Below the pieces are notes generated by a model. That model made no database searches. It saw only the letters and a list, made by a program, of their open reading frames with translations, and was not told the origin of the DNA. A program made the translations under genes and the position numbers. Source: Planctomycetota bacterium (GTDB lineage Bacteria > Planctomycetota > PUPC01 > DSUN01). From it: a stretch of DNA of 7,524 nucleotides. Location: NCBI GenBank assembly GCA_016872875.1, contig VGYW01000409.1, forward strand, positions 1 through 7,524. The letters are read 5' to 3'. Every line of letters starts with the position of its first letter. Position 1 is the stretch's first letter. Below, one piece after another: positions 1-5,974 of the stretch.

Positions 1-116
1 GGGAGCCCTGGGACAAGGCCAACCTGGCATAGAGCCCCCAACGGGGGCGATTCAATCGCCCTGAAACGCCCCCTTCGGGGGCTTATGCCGTGCGGGCGCC
101 CGATCCCAGGGCTCCC
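1..116. repeat. Nested multi-arm palindromic element
   Basis: GGGAGCCCTGGGA (1-13) is the exact reverse complement of 104-116. Inside it, 26-39 (GGCATAGAGCCCCC) pairs with 77-89 (GGGGGCTTATGCC) apart from one bulged G at 32. Inside that, GGGGGC (43-48) pairs with GCCCCC (68-73), and GCGATT (47-52) with AATCGC (54-59). The same C and G runs can instead form two local hairpins, 34-48 and 68-82. The element can therefore fold as one long hairpin or as a branched form. Both strands carry the pairing. No open frame fits it, and it does not have tRNA features. Confidence 0.8.
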
Positions 117-153
117 GTTGGTCGCCCCTTCGGCTCCGCTCAGGGCAGGCTCT

Positions 154-191
154 GGGCTACGGCTGGCTCGCCCGCATTCGCGGGCTACGGC
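154..191. repeat. Direct repeat GGGCTACGGC around a hairpin
   Basis: GGGCTACGGC occurs at 154-163 and again at 182-191. Between them, GCCCGC (170-175) and GCGGGC (180-185) form a perfect 6-bp stem with the loop ATTC. The second direct repeat overlaps the 3' arm of the hairpin. This looks like part of the same family of short palindromic spacer repeats as the element at 1-116. No function can be assigned. Confidence 0.6.
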
Positions 192-381
192 GGCCGGAGA
201 TGTGGGCAAAGATGAGCCTGGGCGGGTGGGGCCTTGGACTACGCACGGGAGAGGGCTCCGCCCGGAGATGGGGCCTTGTTCCGTGGTACGAGCGGCGCTC
301 GAAGGGCGGCGAAGAAGGCCCCTGAACCAGGCCGATGAAGCCGCCCCGCCGGGACGCGAGAAGCCCGGCAAGGAGTAGCTG

Positions 382-465
382 CGAGCAGCGAGCCGCGAGC
401 GGCGAGCCAGAAGAAGGGCAGAGCATTCTCTGGCTCGTGGCTCGAAGCTCGTAGCTCGGGGCTCC
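382..465. repeat. Seven-base-period inverted repeat
   Basis: CGAGC recurs every seven bases at 382, 389, 396 and 403. After a 19-base loop (411-429) its complement GCTCG recurs every seven bases at 433, 440, 447 and 454, followed by GCTCC at 461. CGAGCCAG (403-410) is the exact reverse complement of 430-437, so the two tandem arrays form the arms of one imperfect hairpin. The array is degenerate only at the two bases between the CGAGC cores. No coding explanation is convincing. Confidence 0.75.
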
Positions 466-466
466 C

Positions 467-485
467 GTGGCCGGCCGGCGGCCAC
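467..485. repeat. Small GC-rich hairpin
   Basis: GTGGCC (467-472) pairs with GGCCAC (480-485) around the loop GGCCGGC. It follows directly after the seven-base-period array. No T-run follows on either strand, so it is not a terminator by itself. Confidence 0.5.
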
Positions 486-646
486 GCCACCCCTTGATCG
501 AGCGCGGCTCGGAGGCGGCCGGCGAACGGCATAGCCAAACCCGCCGCGTCGGGCCGCCGTGCATGTTCTTTGACAATTCGGTTGCCCTCCCGGAGGCCAA
601 GGCAGCCTTCGGGGGGGCGCTCTTCGCGCACCGCGGGCGGGTGAAA

Positions 647-682
647 CGAGACTTGCGGAGTTGAACAACTCCGCAAGTCTCG
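647..682 (-). terminator. Perfect 16-bp hairpin, candidate operon terminator
   Basis: CGAGACTTGCGGAGTT (647-662) is the exact reverse complement of 667-682, leaving a four-base loop (GAAC on the plus strand). This is the strongest compact stem in the window. Read on the minus strand it lies about 245 bases past the last stop codon of the operon and is followed by TTTCAC, a weak U-tract. On the plus strand C-rich sequence follows, which does not fit a terminator. It may therefore end the minus-strand operon. The short T-run and the distance leave open that it is simply a REP-like palindrome. Confidence 0.5.
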
Positions 683-714
683 CCCCCGCCCGACGCCCTC
701 AGCCGCCGCACGGG

Positions 715-739
715 GAAGCCCGTCTCGAAGGAGGGCTTC
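715..739. repeat. Inverted repeat GAAGCCC/GGGCTTC
   Basis: GAAGCCC (715-721) pairs exactly with GGGCTTC (733-739), with an 11-base loop. It is one of the series of palindromes in the gene-free stretch downstream of the operon. No T-run follows on either strand. Confidence 0.45.
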
Positions 740-800
740 AACGCCCAGACGGACCTCCGCCTACGCCGCCACCCGCGTGCTTGCTCCGCTGAAAGCTCAC

Positions 801-840
801 GGCCCGCATCGCCGACGCGCGCCGCCTCCCGGTGCGGGCC
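801..840. repeat. Inverted repeat GGCCCGCA/TGCGGGCC
   Basis: GGCCCGCA (801-808) is the exact reverse complement of TGCGGGCC (833-840), with a 24-base GC-rich loop. On the minus strand it lies about 90 bases after the operon's last stop codon. It has no U-tract. In DNA this GC-rich, an 8-bp match over this distance could be chance. Confidence 0.35.
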
Positions 841-900
841 TTCCTCTCGACCCCACGCAGGGCAGCCGGCAGTGAGGACGCGCTCGCGGAGCGCGGAGAT

Positions 901-927
901 CGTTGAACGTCGTTGAACGTTGAACGT
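901..927. repeat. Three overlapping copies of CGTTGAACGT
   Basis: The decamer CGTTGAACGT is present at 901-910, 911-920 and 918-927; the last two share three bases. The final base of the third copy is the last base of the TGA stop codon (929-927) of the methyltransferase-propeller gene, so the repeat begins exactly where coding ends. The unit is nearly self-complementary (CGTT/AACG). It may be a simple repeat expanded in the 3' untranslated region. Confidence 0.7.
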
Positions 928-3900
928 CATCGAGGCGCGGCAGCCCAGCCCGCCGCCTCAGGCATGGGCACCAGGGCAAGAGAGGTGGAGAGCGGGTAGT
1001 TGCAGGTGCAGTGTCTGGCGAGGTAGAAGGCGTTGAGGAGGCCGCCAGCGGGGAACAGGCCGCCCTGGCAGCCTGAGCGGGTGCCTCGGAGAAGAGTGCG
1101 CTGGCCCGTGGCGAGGTCAAAGAACGAGGCTTGCCCGTCGCGCATGGTGACGATGTGCTCGCCCGCAAAGGGCCGGGCACAGCCCCTGGGGTCTCCCCAA
1201 TGCCGCTTCAGAAGGAGGCCGGTCTGAGGGTCGTAGACCTCTCCACCGTGGGTGATCAGCAGGCGGGGGAGCAGGATGGGTGGCTGGGGCGCCACCCAGG
1301 TGCTGGGCGGATTCTGACAGGGGATGCTCTTGGACCAGAGCGTCTCATCAGTCTTGCCCTTGAGCGCCGCAACTGTGCTTCGACCCACCGTGAGCAAGAG
1401 GATGTCGCTCGCATCGCAGTACGTGAGCCGAGGGGGGAGAGGCGGAGGAAGCCTTCTCTTGGGCTGCTCTTGGGGCGCTTCTGCGGTGGGTTTCACAACG
1501 GTTCCCCAGAGCTTCTTGCCGCTCTCGGCGTCAAGGGCAACAATAGCGGCTTCCTCTGTCTTCGCGTCATCTCTCTTCTGCGGAGAGTCAACGCAGAAGA
1601 CCCTGGCCGCGCCCACGGCGAAATCCGCGAGTTGAGGGTGTGAATGCCGCCATCCGATGGCGCCGCTGTGGCGGTTCATACACAGGAGGTCTCTGCCGGC
1701 TGTGCCGATGAGGTGGTCTCCCGATATGCGGATTTCCCGCCAGGGCGCTCGCTTCCCCTCTGCCTCCGGCACGAGCACCGCCCCCATTCTTGCGCCGGTT
1801 GCCGGGTCGAGCCGCATACACTCGTGGCCAGAGGCGATGTAAACGGCATCCTCGACAGCAACGCAGTTCCCCGGCGACGCGACGGCGGCTGTCCAGAGTT
1901 GCCTGCCGGTATAGATGTCTAGCGCGTGCAATTCGTTCCTGCCTCGAAGGAACATGCGTCCCGACGAGATCAGGGACGGGAACGTGCCCTCGATTCGGTC
2001 CGCCGCCCCGCCGAACCAGAGGACTGCAAAGGGTGGCTTCGCGAGGCGGTCCCTTGACGTGAAAGTGTTGCCGGGGTCGCCAGACTGATGTGTCCAGTCC
2101 GCCGCGCCCGTCAAAGCGCCGGCGCGGGTCAGCAGTGTCAGCTCGCCCGCTCTCTCCAGGGTCGCCCCGGCGAGCTTCGATTCTGCTACTCGTCCCGACA
2201 AAGTCGCATGTTCCTGCTCGGAGAGCGGCAGGACGGCTGTTCCTCCGTAGGGACGCATTGAGGCAAACAGCCTTTCGAGGAGCGCTTTCCCCCGCCGCCC
2301 TCGAATGTCCACAGGATTCTCGCAGACCGCCAGGCTCGCCAGATAGGGCGGGAGCTCCAGCGACGGCAGGTCGCCCGACAGGACGTGGACCCGCGTGCCA
2401 TACAGCTCCATCGCGCCAAGCCTGCGACGCGCGGCATCCGCTTTGGCCGCGTCCGGCTCCAGAGCGAGGACGTAAAGGTCGGATTGGCGGGCTAATTCCT
2501 CAGCCAACCGCCCCGTCCCCCAACCAAGCGCCAGGCAGTAGCCCGAGGTTATCCGCGTCCGATTGAGGATATCCTTGGCGCGCTCCGTCCACTCGTCGGC
2601 AGCGGCGGGCAGTTCGCGCTTCGGTATGGCATGCACCCTGGCCGCGGCTTTCTGGCCGCCAAAGCAGTACAACGCGCCTTCCTCGGTCACAACGAACAGC
2701 TTGCCGCTCGCGGCCAGCATCCGCGAGGGCCTGCCTTCGACCTCGGCCTTCCACGAGCCCTTTGGCTCCTGGCCCTGCGTCGGGACGTCCACTGCCGCGA
2801 CAACCCCAGGGCCGCCCGCATAGAGCCGCCCGCCAGCCTTGATGTGCACCTTCAGGCTGGAGGAGAAGCTCCAGAGCGGCTTCAGACTCAAGGTCTCCCA
2901 CCGCACGGCGTACTCTGCCTCCCCCAGCGTGTAAGTGGGAACCCAATCTCCCGGCTGGGCGATGTCGTAGGCCACGATGTCTGCATAGCTCAAGTTGGAT
3001 GGCTGCGGGCCTCGTGCCCTGCGGATGAAGTTCAGCGGCCGGGAGTAGTAGATGGCCTGGTCAGTGAGCACCACCTCGCGGAAGGCGCCCAGCTCCTTAT
3101 CAGTTGCAGGATCGAGCTGAAGCCTCGGGCGGGTGCCAAGGACATGAAGCTCGGCCGGGCTGACGCGCCCCATGGGCGAGACATACGTAACGGGGGGACT
3201 CCTCCGCACGCGGATCAGCCGCTTGCCATCACGCTCCACCGTCTCGCCGGGGCGCCCCTTCATCCAGCGCTCGACGGCCTCCACAGGGAGGTTCGCCAGG
3301 CGCGCGAAGTCTTCCGCCCCGACCAGCTCAGCGGGTTCCGCTCCTCCGCCCGGCGCGGAGGCATCGGGACCCAAGCCATACATGCTGCCGCCCAGGAAGA
3401 GGTATCTGCCTGTCGTGCAGGCGTACCAGCAACCCTTGGCCAAGGCCATGCGACCGCCCCAGCCCGTGGAGTAAGGCTCCATCAGCCCGGTCTTTCGATC
3501 AAAGAACCCCGGGAGCGCCCTCCCGCTCGGAACCACCAGCTTCTCCCCAGCGACGGTGAGGTATCCCTGCGGCGACAAGCCGGTATCCCACTTGCCTCCG
3601 TGGTCATTCAGCCCATTCTTGATAAGGCTGCACTGCGTATTGCGCCAGAGCCGTCTGCCGGTCCGGGCATTCACTGCGTAAACGCACACCCCTTCGATGG
3701 GCCAAATGCCCGTGGCGAAGTAGACCGTGCCGTCGGCCAGCACCGGCCCGCCGCGGGCGGGCCAGCGCGAGATCAAGCGGCTGTTCCCGATGAACTTGTG
3801 GGGTCCGCGGCCCGGCGGCAGGCCATCGAACCTCCAGAGCAACTTCCCAGTCTTTGCCTCCAAGCAGTAGAGAAACCCGTCGTCGGCGACGAAATAGAGC

Positions 3901-4280
3901 CTACCCTCCCAGGCTAGCGGCGCGAAGCGCACAGGCCCTTCCGCGTGGAAGGTCCATTCCTCCTCCCCGGTGTCGGCATTCAGCGCGGTGACGCTGTCTG
4001 TCACCATAGAGGGCAGGAACATCCTGTTGTCCATGACGACCGGCTCGTAGGAGGCGTCGAAGCACACACGGAGGTCATCGGGAAACGCGGGCCGAGGCGG
4101 CGGGAGCTCGCGTTTCCATTGAAGGTGCAGCTCGGCGGGGAGTTCGAGGGAGGAGGCGCCGGTGCGGCTTGCGTCGTGGCGCCACATCGGCCAGTCGGCC
4201 TCTGCGACCGTTCCCGAGGGCGCCGATGTACAAAGGGCCGCCAAGGACAGGAGGCACAGGCCACGCCGGAGAGTAGTCAT
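927..4280 (-). CDS. Exported PQQ-like propeller with embedded SAM-methyltransferase-like domain
   Basis: I choose the ATG at 4280 (1117 residues) because AGGAG (4291-4287) sits 6 bases before it, against only 3 before the GTG at 4283. Residues 1 to about 28 form a signal peptide ahead of DWPMWR. Propeller-type repeats with Asp/Ala-x-TG-x-x-x-W endings follow (103-109, 143-149, 206-212). At 321-358 lies an insert that resembles a helix-turn-helix. Residues about 563-690 look like a Rossmann methyltransferase: GWGTG at 586-590 (motif I), an acidic residue ending strand 2 (E608 in ALEPD), and SGD at 635-637. A second propeller starts at ADWTHQSGD (727-735), with repeats at 790-796, 873-877 and 919-925. 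The C terminus has conserved-looking CxCNYP (1091-1096). I recall this architecture from planctomycete genomes, often labelled BamB-like or PQQ-binding. Activity, PQQ binding and substrate are unproven. It is the last gene of the operon. Confidence 0.88.
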   Translation of the reverse strand: MTTLRRGLCLLSLAALCTSAPSGTVAEADWPMWRHDASRTGASSLELPAELHLQWKRELPPPRPAFPDDLRVCFDASYEPVVMDNRMFLPSMVTDSVTALNADTGEEEWTFHAEGPVRFAPLAWEGRLYFVADDGFLYCLEAKTGKLLWRFDGLPPGRGPHKFIGNSRLISRWPARGGPVLADGTVYFATGIWPIEGVCVYAVNARTGRRLWRNTQCSLIKNGLNDHGGKWDTGLSPQGYLTVAGEKLVVPSGRALPGFFDRKTGLMEPYSTGWGGRMALAKGCWYACTTGRYLFLGGSMYGLGPDASAPGGGAEPAELVGAEDFARLANLPVEAVERWMKGRPGETVERDGKRLIRVRRSPPVTYVSPMGRVSPAELHVLGTRPRLQLDPATDKELGAFREVVLTDQAIYYSRPLNFIRRARGPQPSNLSYADIVAYDIAQPGDWVPTYTLGEAEYAVRWETLSLKPLWSFSSSLKVHIKAGGRLYAGGPGVVAAVDVPTQGQEPKGSWKAEVEGRPSRMLAASGKLFVVTEEGALYCFGGQKAAARVHAIPKRELPAAADEWTERAKDILNRTRITSGYCLALGWGTGRLAEELARQSDLYVLALEPDAAKADAARRRLGAMELYGTRVHVLSGDLPSLELPPYLASLAVCENPVDIRGRRGKALLERLFASMRPYGGTAVLPLSEQEHATLSGRVAESKLAGATLERAGELTLLTRAGALTGAADWTHQSGDPGNTFTSRDRLAKPPFAVLWFGGAADRIEGTFPSLISSGRMFLRGRNELHALDIYTGRQLWTAAVASPGNCVAVEDAVYIASGHECMRLDPATGARMGAVLVPEAEGKRAPWREIRISGDHLIGTAGRDLLCMNRHSGAIGWRHSHPQLADFAVGAARVFCVDSPQKRDDAKTEEAAIVALDAESGKKLWGTVVKPTAEAPQEQPKRRLPPPLPPRLTYCDASDILLLTVGRSTVAALKGKTDETLWSKSIPCQNPPSTWVAPQPPILLPRLLITHGGEVYDPQTGLLLKRHWGDPRGCARPFAGEHIVTMRDGQASFFDLATGQRTLLRGTRSGCQGGLFPAGGLLNAFYLARHCTCNYPLSTSLALVPMPEAAGWAAAPR
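2211..2594 (-). other. Rossmann methyltransferase-like domain within the propeller protein
   Basis: This is residues about 563-690 of the large exported protein. SGYCLALGWGTGRLAEELA (579-597) fits class I methyltransferase motif I, with the glycine loop GWGTG. LYVLALEPDAAKADA (602-616) fits strand 2 with the acidic residue that binds the SAM ribose. RVHVLSGDLPSLELPPYLA (630-648) fits the strand 3 and GD region. No clear catalytic motif IV (such as NPPY or DPPY) is visible; the matching position reads AVCENPVD. The domain may bind SAM or a related nucleotide without methylating anything. The boundaries are estimates. Confidence 0.7.
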
Positions 4281-4615
4281 CACGAGCTCCTTTCACCGGA
4301 GGTCAGGATGCGGCAGAGCTGCGCCAACACATCGCAGCCGGCATTCCCCGCCCTATGCACGATCTGCTCCAGCTCTCCGAGCGACTTGTCCACCTGCGCA
4401 AGGGCCTCCGCAGGCTTCAGCCGCCAGTCGATCAACCGTGAGCGCGGTTGCGCGGCGCCGATACGCATCGTCGCTTTCCTCCTTGACTCGGTTTGGGCGC
4501 GGTCGAGGCCGTTTGCGCGTTGCGCCGGCCGGGCGCTCGCGGGACGCGTCTGCCCCAGCGAACAGCCCACTACGCTGATTGCAAGCAACAGAACGACGTG
4601 CCTTGCCGTCCCCAT
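4280..4615 (-). CDS. Small putative lipoprotein of unknown function
   Basis: This 111-residue protein matches no family I recognise. It begins with a short basic N terminus and a hydrophobic stretch (7-17) ending in a lipobox-like VVGC (C18), so it is probably lipidated and held at a membrane outside the cytoplasm. Residues about 22-60 are Arg, Ala and Gln rich and probably disordered. Residues 61-108 look amphipathic and helical, including EALAQVDKSLGELEQIVHRA. GGAGG (4629-4625) lies 9 bases before the ATG. It sits 36 bases after the first propeller gene, and its TGA overlaps the next gene's ATG by one base (TGATG), which implies translational coupling. That coupling, the ribosome binding site and the export signal are the case for a real gene; the lack of homologues I know is the case against. 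Confidence 0.62.
   Translation of the reverse strand: MGTARHVVLLLAISVVGCSLGQTRPASARPAQRANGLDRAQTESRRKATMRIGAAQPRSRLIDWRLKPAEALAQVDKSLGELEQIVHRAGNAGCDVLAQLCRILTSGERSS
4287..4291 (-). promoter_or_regulatory. Ribosome binding site that favours the ATG at 4280
   Basis: On the minus strand AGGAG is followed by CTCGTGATG. The ATG lies 6 bases away and the in-frame GTG only 3, so the ATG start is preferred. The site lies inside the last codons of the small lipoprotein gene. Confidence 0.7.
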
Positions 4616-4624
4616 TGAGCGTGG

Positions 4625-4629
4625 CCTCC
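4625..4629 (-). promoter_or_regulatory. Ribosome binding site of the small lipoprotein gene
   Basis: GGAGG lies 9 bases before the ATG at 4615. It supports this short gene being translated, rather than the overlapping frame that opens at 4655. Confidence 0.6.
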
Positions 4630-4651
4630 ATGTCTCCCGGGAAGCCGCCTC

Positions 4652-5941
4652 TCATTCCCGGGCCTCAGACTCCTGGGCCGTCATGTGCAGACAGACGATG
4701 TCGCCGCGGTGGTTACGGCAGTAGACCCTCCCATCGGAGGGAACGGGGCTCGTCCAGCAGTTCCCGTCGAGGACCTTCGCGCGTCCCAGTTCCCTGTACG
4801 CGTCGGGTGTGGCGTCTGCGAGGACCAGTTCGCCCTTGTCCGTCAGAAGGAGGAGCCTGCGGCCGAGGAGCAGCACCGAGGCGAGCCCGACGCCCTCCTT
4901 GTCCCACTTCACCTGTCCGGTGAGGAGCTCGACGCAGCGAAGCGTGGAGTTTTTGGGCACGTGATCGAGGCTGTGGATGCCGTAGAGGTGGCCGTCGTGC
5001 ACCACGCTCGCGTTGAAGTAGTTCATCATGTGCTGCCCCTGCCACACGACGCTGACGGCGCGGCCAGCGACCCTGAGCAGAAGCCCCGTTTTCTTGGTCT
5101 CCGAGCCGGACACGAAGACCTTGTCGCCCGAGATGAGCGGCGCCGTGGCGGTGGACTGTGGCGAAGCCTTCCAGGGATGCCGCCAGACTTCCTGGCCTGT
5201 CGCCGCGTTCACCGCGGCCACCGCGGCCGGGGTCAGGGCCACGACGCACGCCTGCCCCTCGAACTTGCCCGCGACGGGAGTGGAGTAGCCGGTCTCACCC
5301 TTGCCGTATCGCCAGGCCACCTGGCCGGTCCGCTTGTTGAGCGCCACCAGCGACGCCTCGCTGCCGCCGGTCTCCACCACGACGACCTCGCCAACCACCA
5401 GCGTCGAGCAGGCGTAGCCGTAATACGGCCTCTTCCCGTGCAGGTCGTCCACCGTGTTTGTGCTCCAGACAACCTTTCCCGACGCCGCCTCCAGACAGTG
5501 CAGGTGCCCGTACTGGCTCAGGGTGTAGACGAAGTCGCCATCCACCGTCGGCGTCGTGAACGGGCCGTAGTACGAGGCGATCTTGCAGCGGTAAGCGTGC
5601 TTCCAGACCTGTTTGCCCGTCGTGGCGTCGAGGCACCAGACGACGTCGAGGTCCCCCGGGCTGCCGTCGGCGGCGGGCTGCTTCGCATGCCCCATTGTGA
5701 ATAGCCGCCCGCCGGACAGAGCCATCCCAGAGTATCCTTCGCCCACGCTGGCCTTCCAGAGCAGCTTCGGGCCGCCCTCCGGCCACTTGGTCAGCCACGC
5801 TTGCTCTGGCACCATGCCGTCGCGGTTCGGGCCGCGGAACTGCGGCCAGTCAGCACCGCCCACCGTAGTGCAAAGACACGCCAGGACCACCGCGACCCGG
5901 ATAGTTGCTGGCGTGTGTGCGAATCTGTATTCAACCACCAT
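4652..5941 (-). CDS. Exported PQQ-like beta-propeller repeat protein
   Basis: I choose the ATG at 5941 (429 residues). A TTG at 5953 would place the clear ribosome binding site GGAGG (5951-5947) inside the coding region. Residues 1-29 form a signal peptide (hydrophobic 14-24, likely cleavage VGG-ADW). The mature protein begins ADWPQFRGPNRDG, the usual start of planctomycete PQQ-like propellers. Repeats ending TG-x-x-x-W or SG-x-x-x-W fall at 108-113, 154-159, 205-210, 248-253 and 341-346, which fits a propeller of about seven blades over the whole length. True PQQ dehydrogenases are longer, near 600 residues, and I see no catalytic or cofactor signature, so this is more likely a scaffold, sensor or binding protein. 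VLAC (19-22) could be a poor lipobox. It starts 33 bases after the deacetylase-like gene and ends 36 bases before the lipoprotein gene. Confidence 0.88.
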   Translation of the reverse strand: MVVEYRFAHTPATIRVAVVLACLCTTVGGADWPQFRGPNRDGMVPEQAWLTKWPEGGPKLLWKASVGEGYSGMALSGGRLFTMGHAKQPAADGSPGDLDVVWCLDATTGKQVWKHAYRCKIASYYGPFTTPTVDGDFVYTLSQYGHLHCLEAASGKVVWSTNTVDDLHGKRPYYGYACSTLVVGEVVVVETGGSEASLVALNKRTGQVAWRYGKGETGYSTPVAGKFEGQACVVALTPAAVAAVNAATGQEVWRHPWKASPQSTATAPLISGDKVFVSGSETKKTGLLLRVAGRAVSVVWQGQHMMNYFNASVVHDGHLYGIHSLDHVPKNSTLRCVELLTGQVKWDKEGVGLASVLLLGRRLLLLTDKGELVLADATPDAYRELGRAKVLDGNCWTSPVPSDGRVYCRNHRGDIVCLHMTAQESEARE

Positions 5942-5946
5942 TCGGT

Positions 5947-5951
5947 CCTCC
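5947..5951 (-). promoter_or_regulatory. Ribosome binding site that decides the propeller start
   Basis: GGAGG on the minus strand is 5 bases before the ATG at 5941. An in-frame TTG (5953) lies immediately upstream and overlaps the site, so the four-residue longer version is unlikely. Confidence 0.75.
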
Positions 5952-5974
5952 AACTGTCTCGGGTTGCAGGACCT

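Larger units (their letters stand above)
1..926. other. Gene-free repeat-rich region downstream of the operon
   Basis: I find no credible gene in these 926 bases. The open frames here, including a 257-codon one on the minus strand, are rich in Arg, Pro, Ala and Ser, match no domain I know, and run straight through palindromes, as expected for frames left open by high GC. What the stretch does hold is a dense series of short inverted and direct repeats: a nested structure at 1-116, a hairpin between direct repeats at 154-191, a seven-base-period inverted repeat at 382-465, hairpins at 467-485, 647-682, 715-739 and 801-840, and tandem decamers at 901-927. Such mosaics are typical of large PVC-type genomes. 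Some may act in transcription termination. Confidence 0.7.

Noticed and set aside
1..116. A possible tRNA or integron attC site from the cloverleaf-like pairing
   Set aside because: There is no T-loop consensus, no anticodon arm of the right size, and no attC core-site sequences.
382..465. A possible CRISPR array from the regularly spaced repeats
   Set aside because: The period is only seven bases, there are no spacers of CRISPR length, and no cas genes are present.
570..592. A TTGACA (570-575) that could be a -35 box
   Set aside because: No -10-like sequence follows at 16-18 bases, and no plus-strand gene lies downstream.
157..930. A 257-codon minus-strand open frame in the downstream region
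   Set aside because: It is Arg, Ser and Pro rich, has no recognisable domain, overlaps the end of the large gene and passes through several palindromes. It is best explained by high GC.
3745..3763. An 8-bp hairpin GGCCCGCC/GGCGGGCC inside the large gene
   Set aside because: It is explained by Gly, Ala and Pro codons in GC-rich coding sequence, and the frame is unbroken.
2631..3917. A 428-codon plus-strand open frame opposite the large gene
   Set aside because: The minus-strand frame here encodes clear propeller repeats. The plus frame gives a low-complexity His, Arg and Ala rich product with no domain.
4685..5704. A 339-codon plus-strand open frame opposite the first propeller gene
   Set aside because: It is a shadow of a well-supported minus-strand propeller gene; its Val, Arg and His rich translation has no domain.
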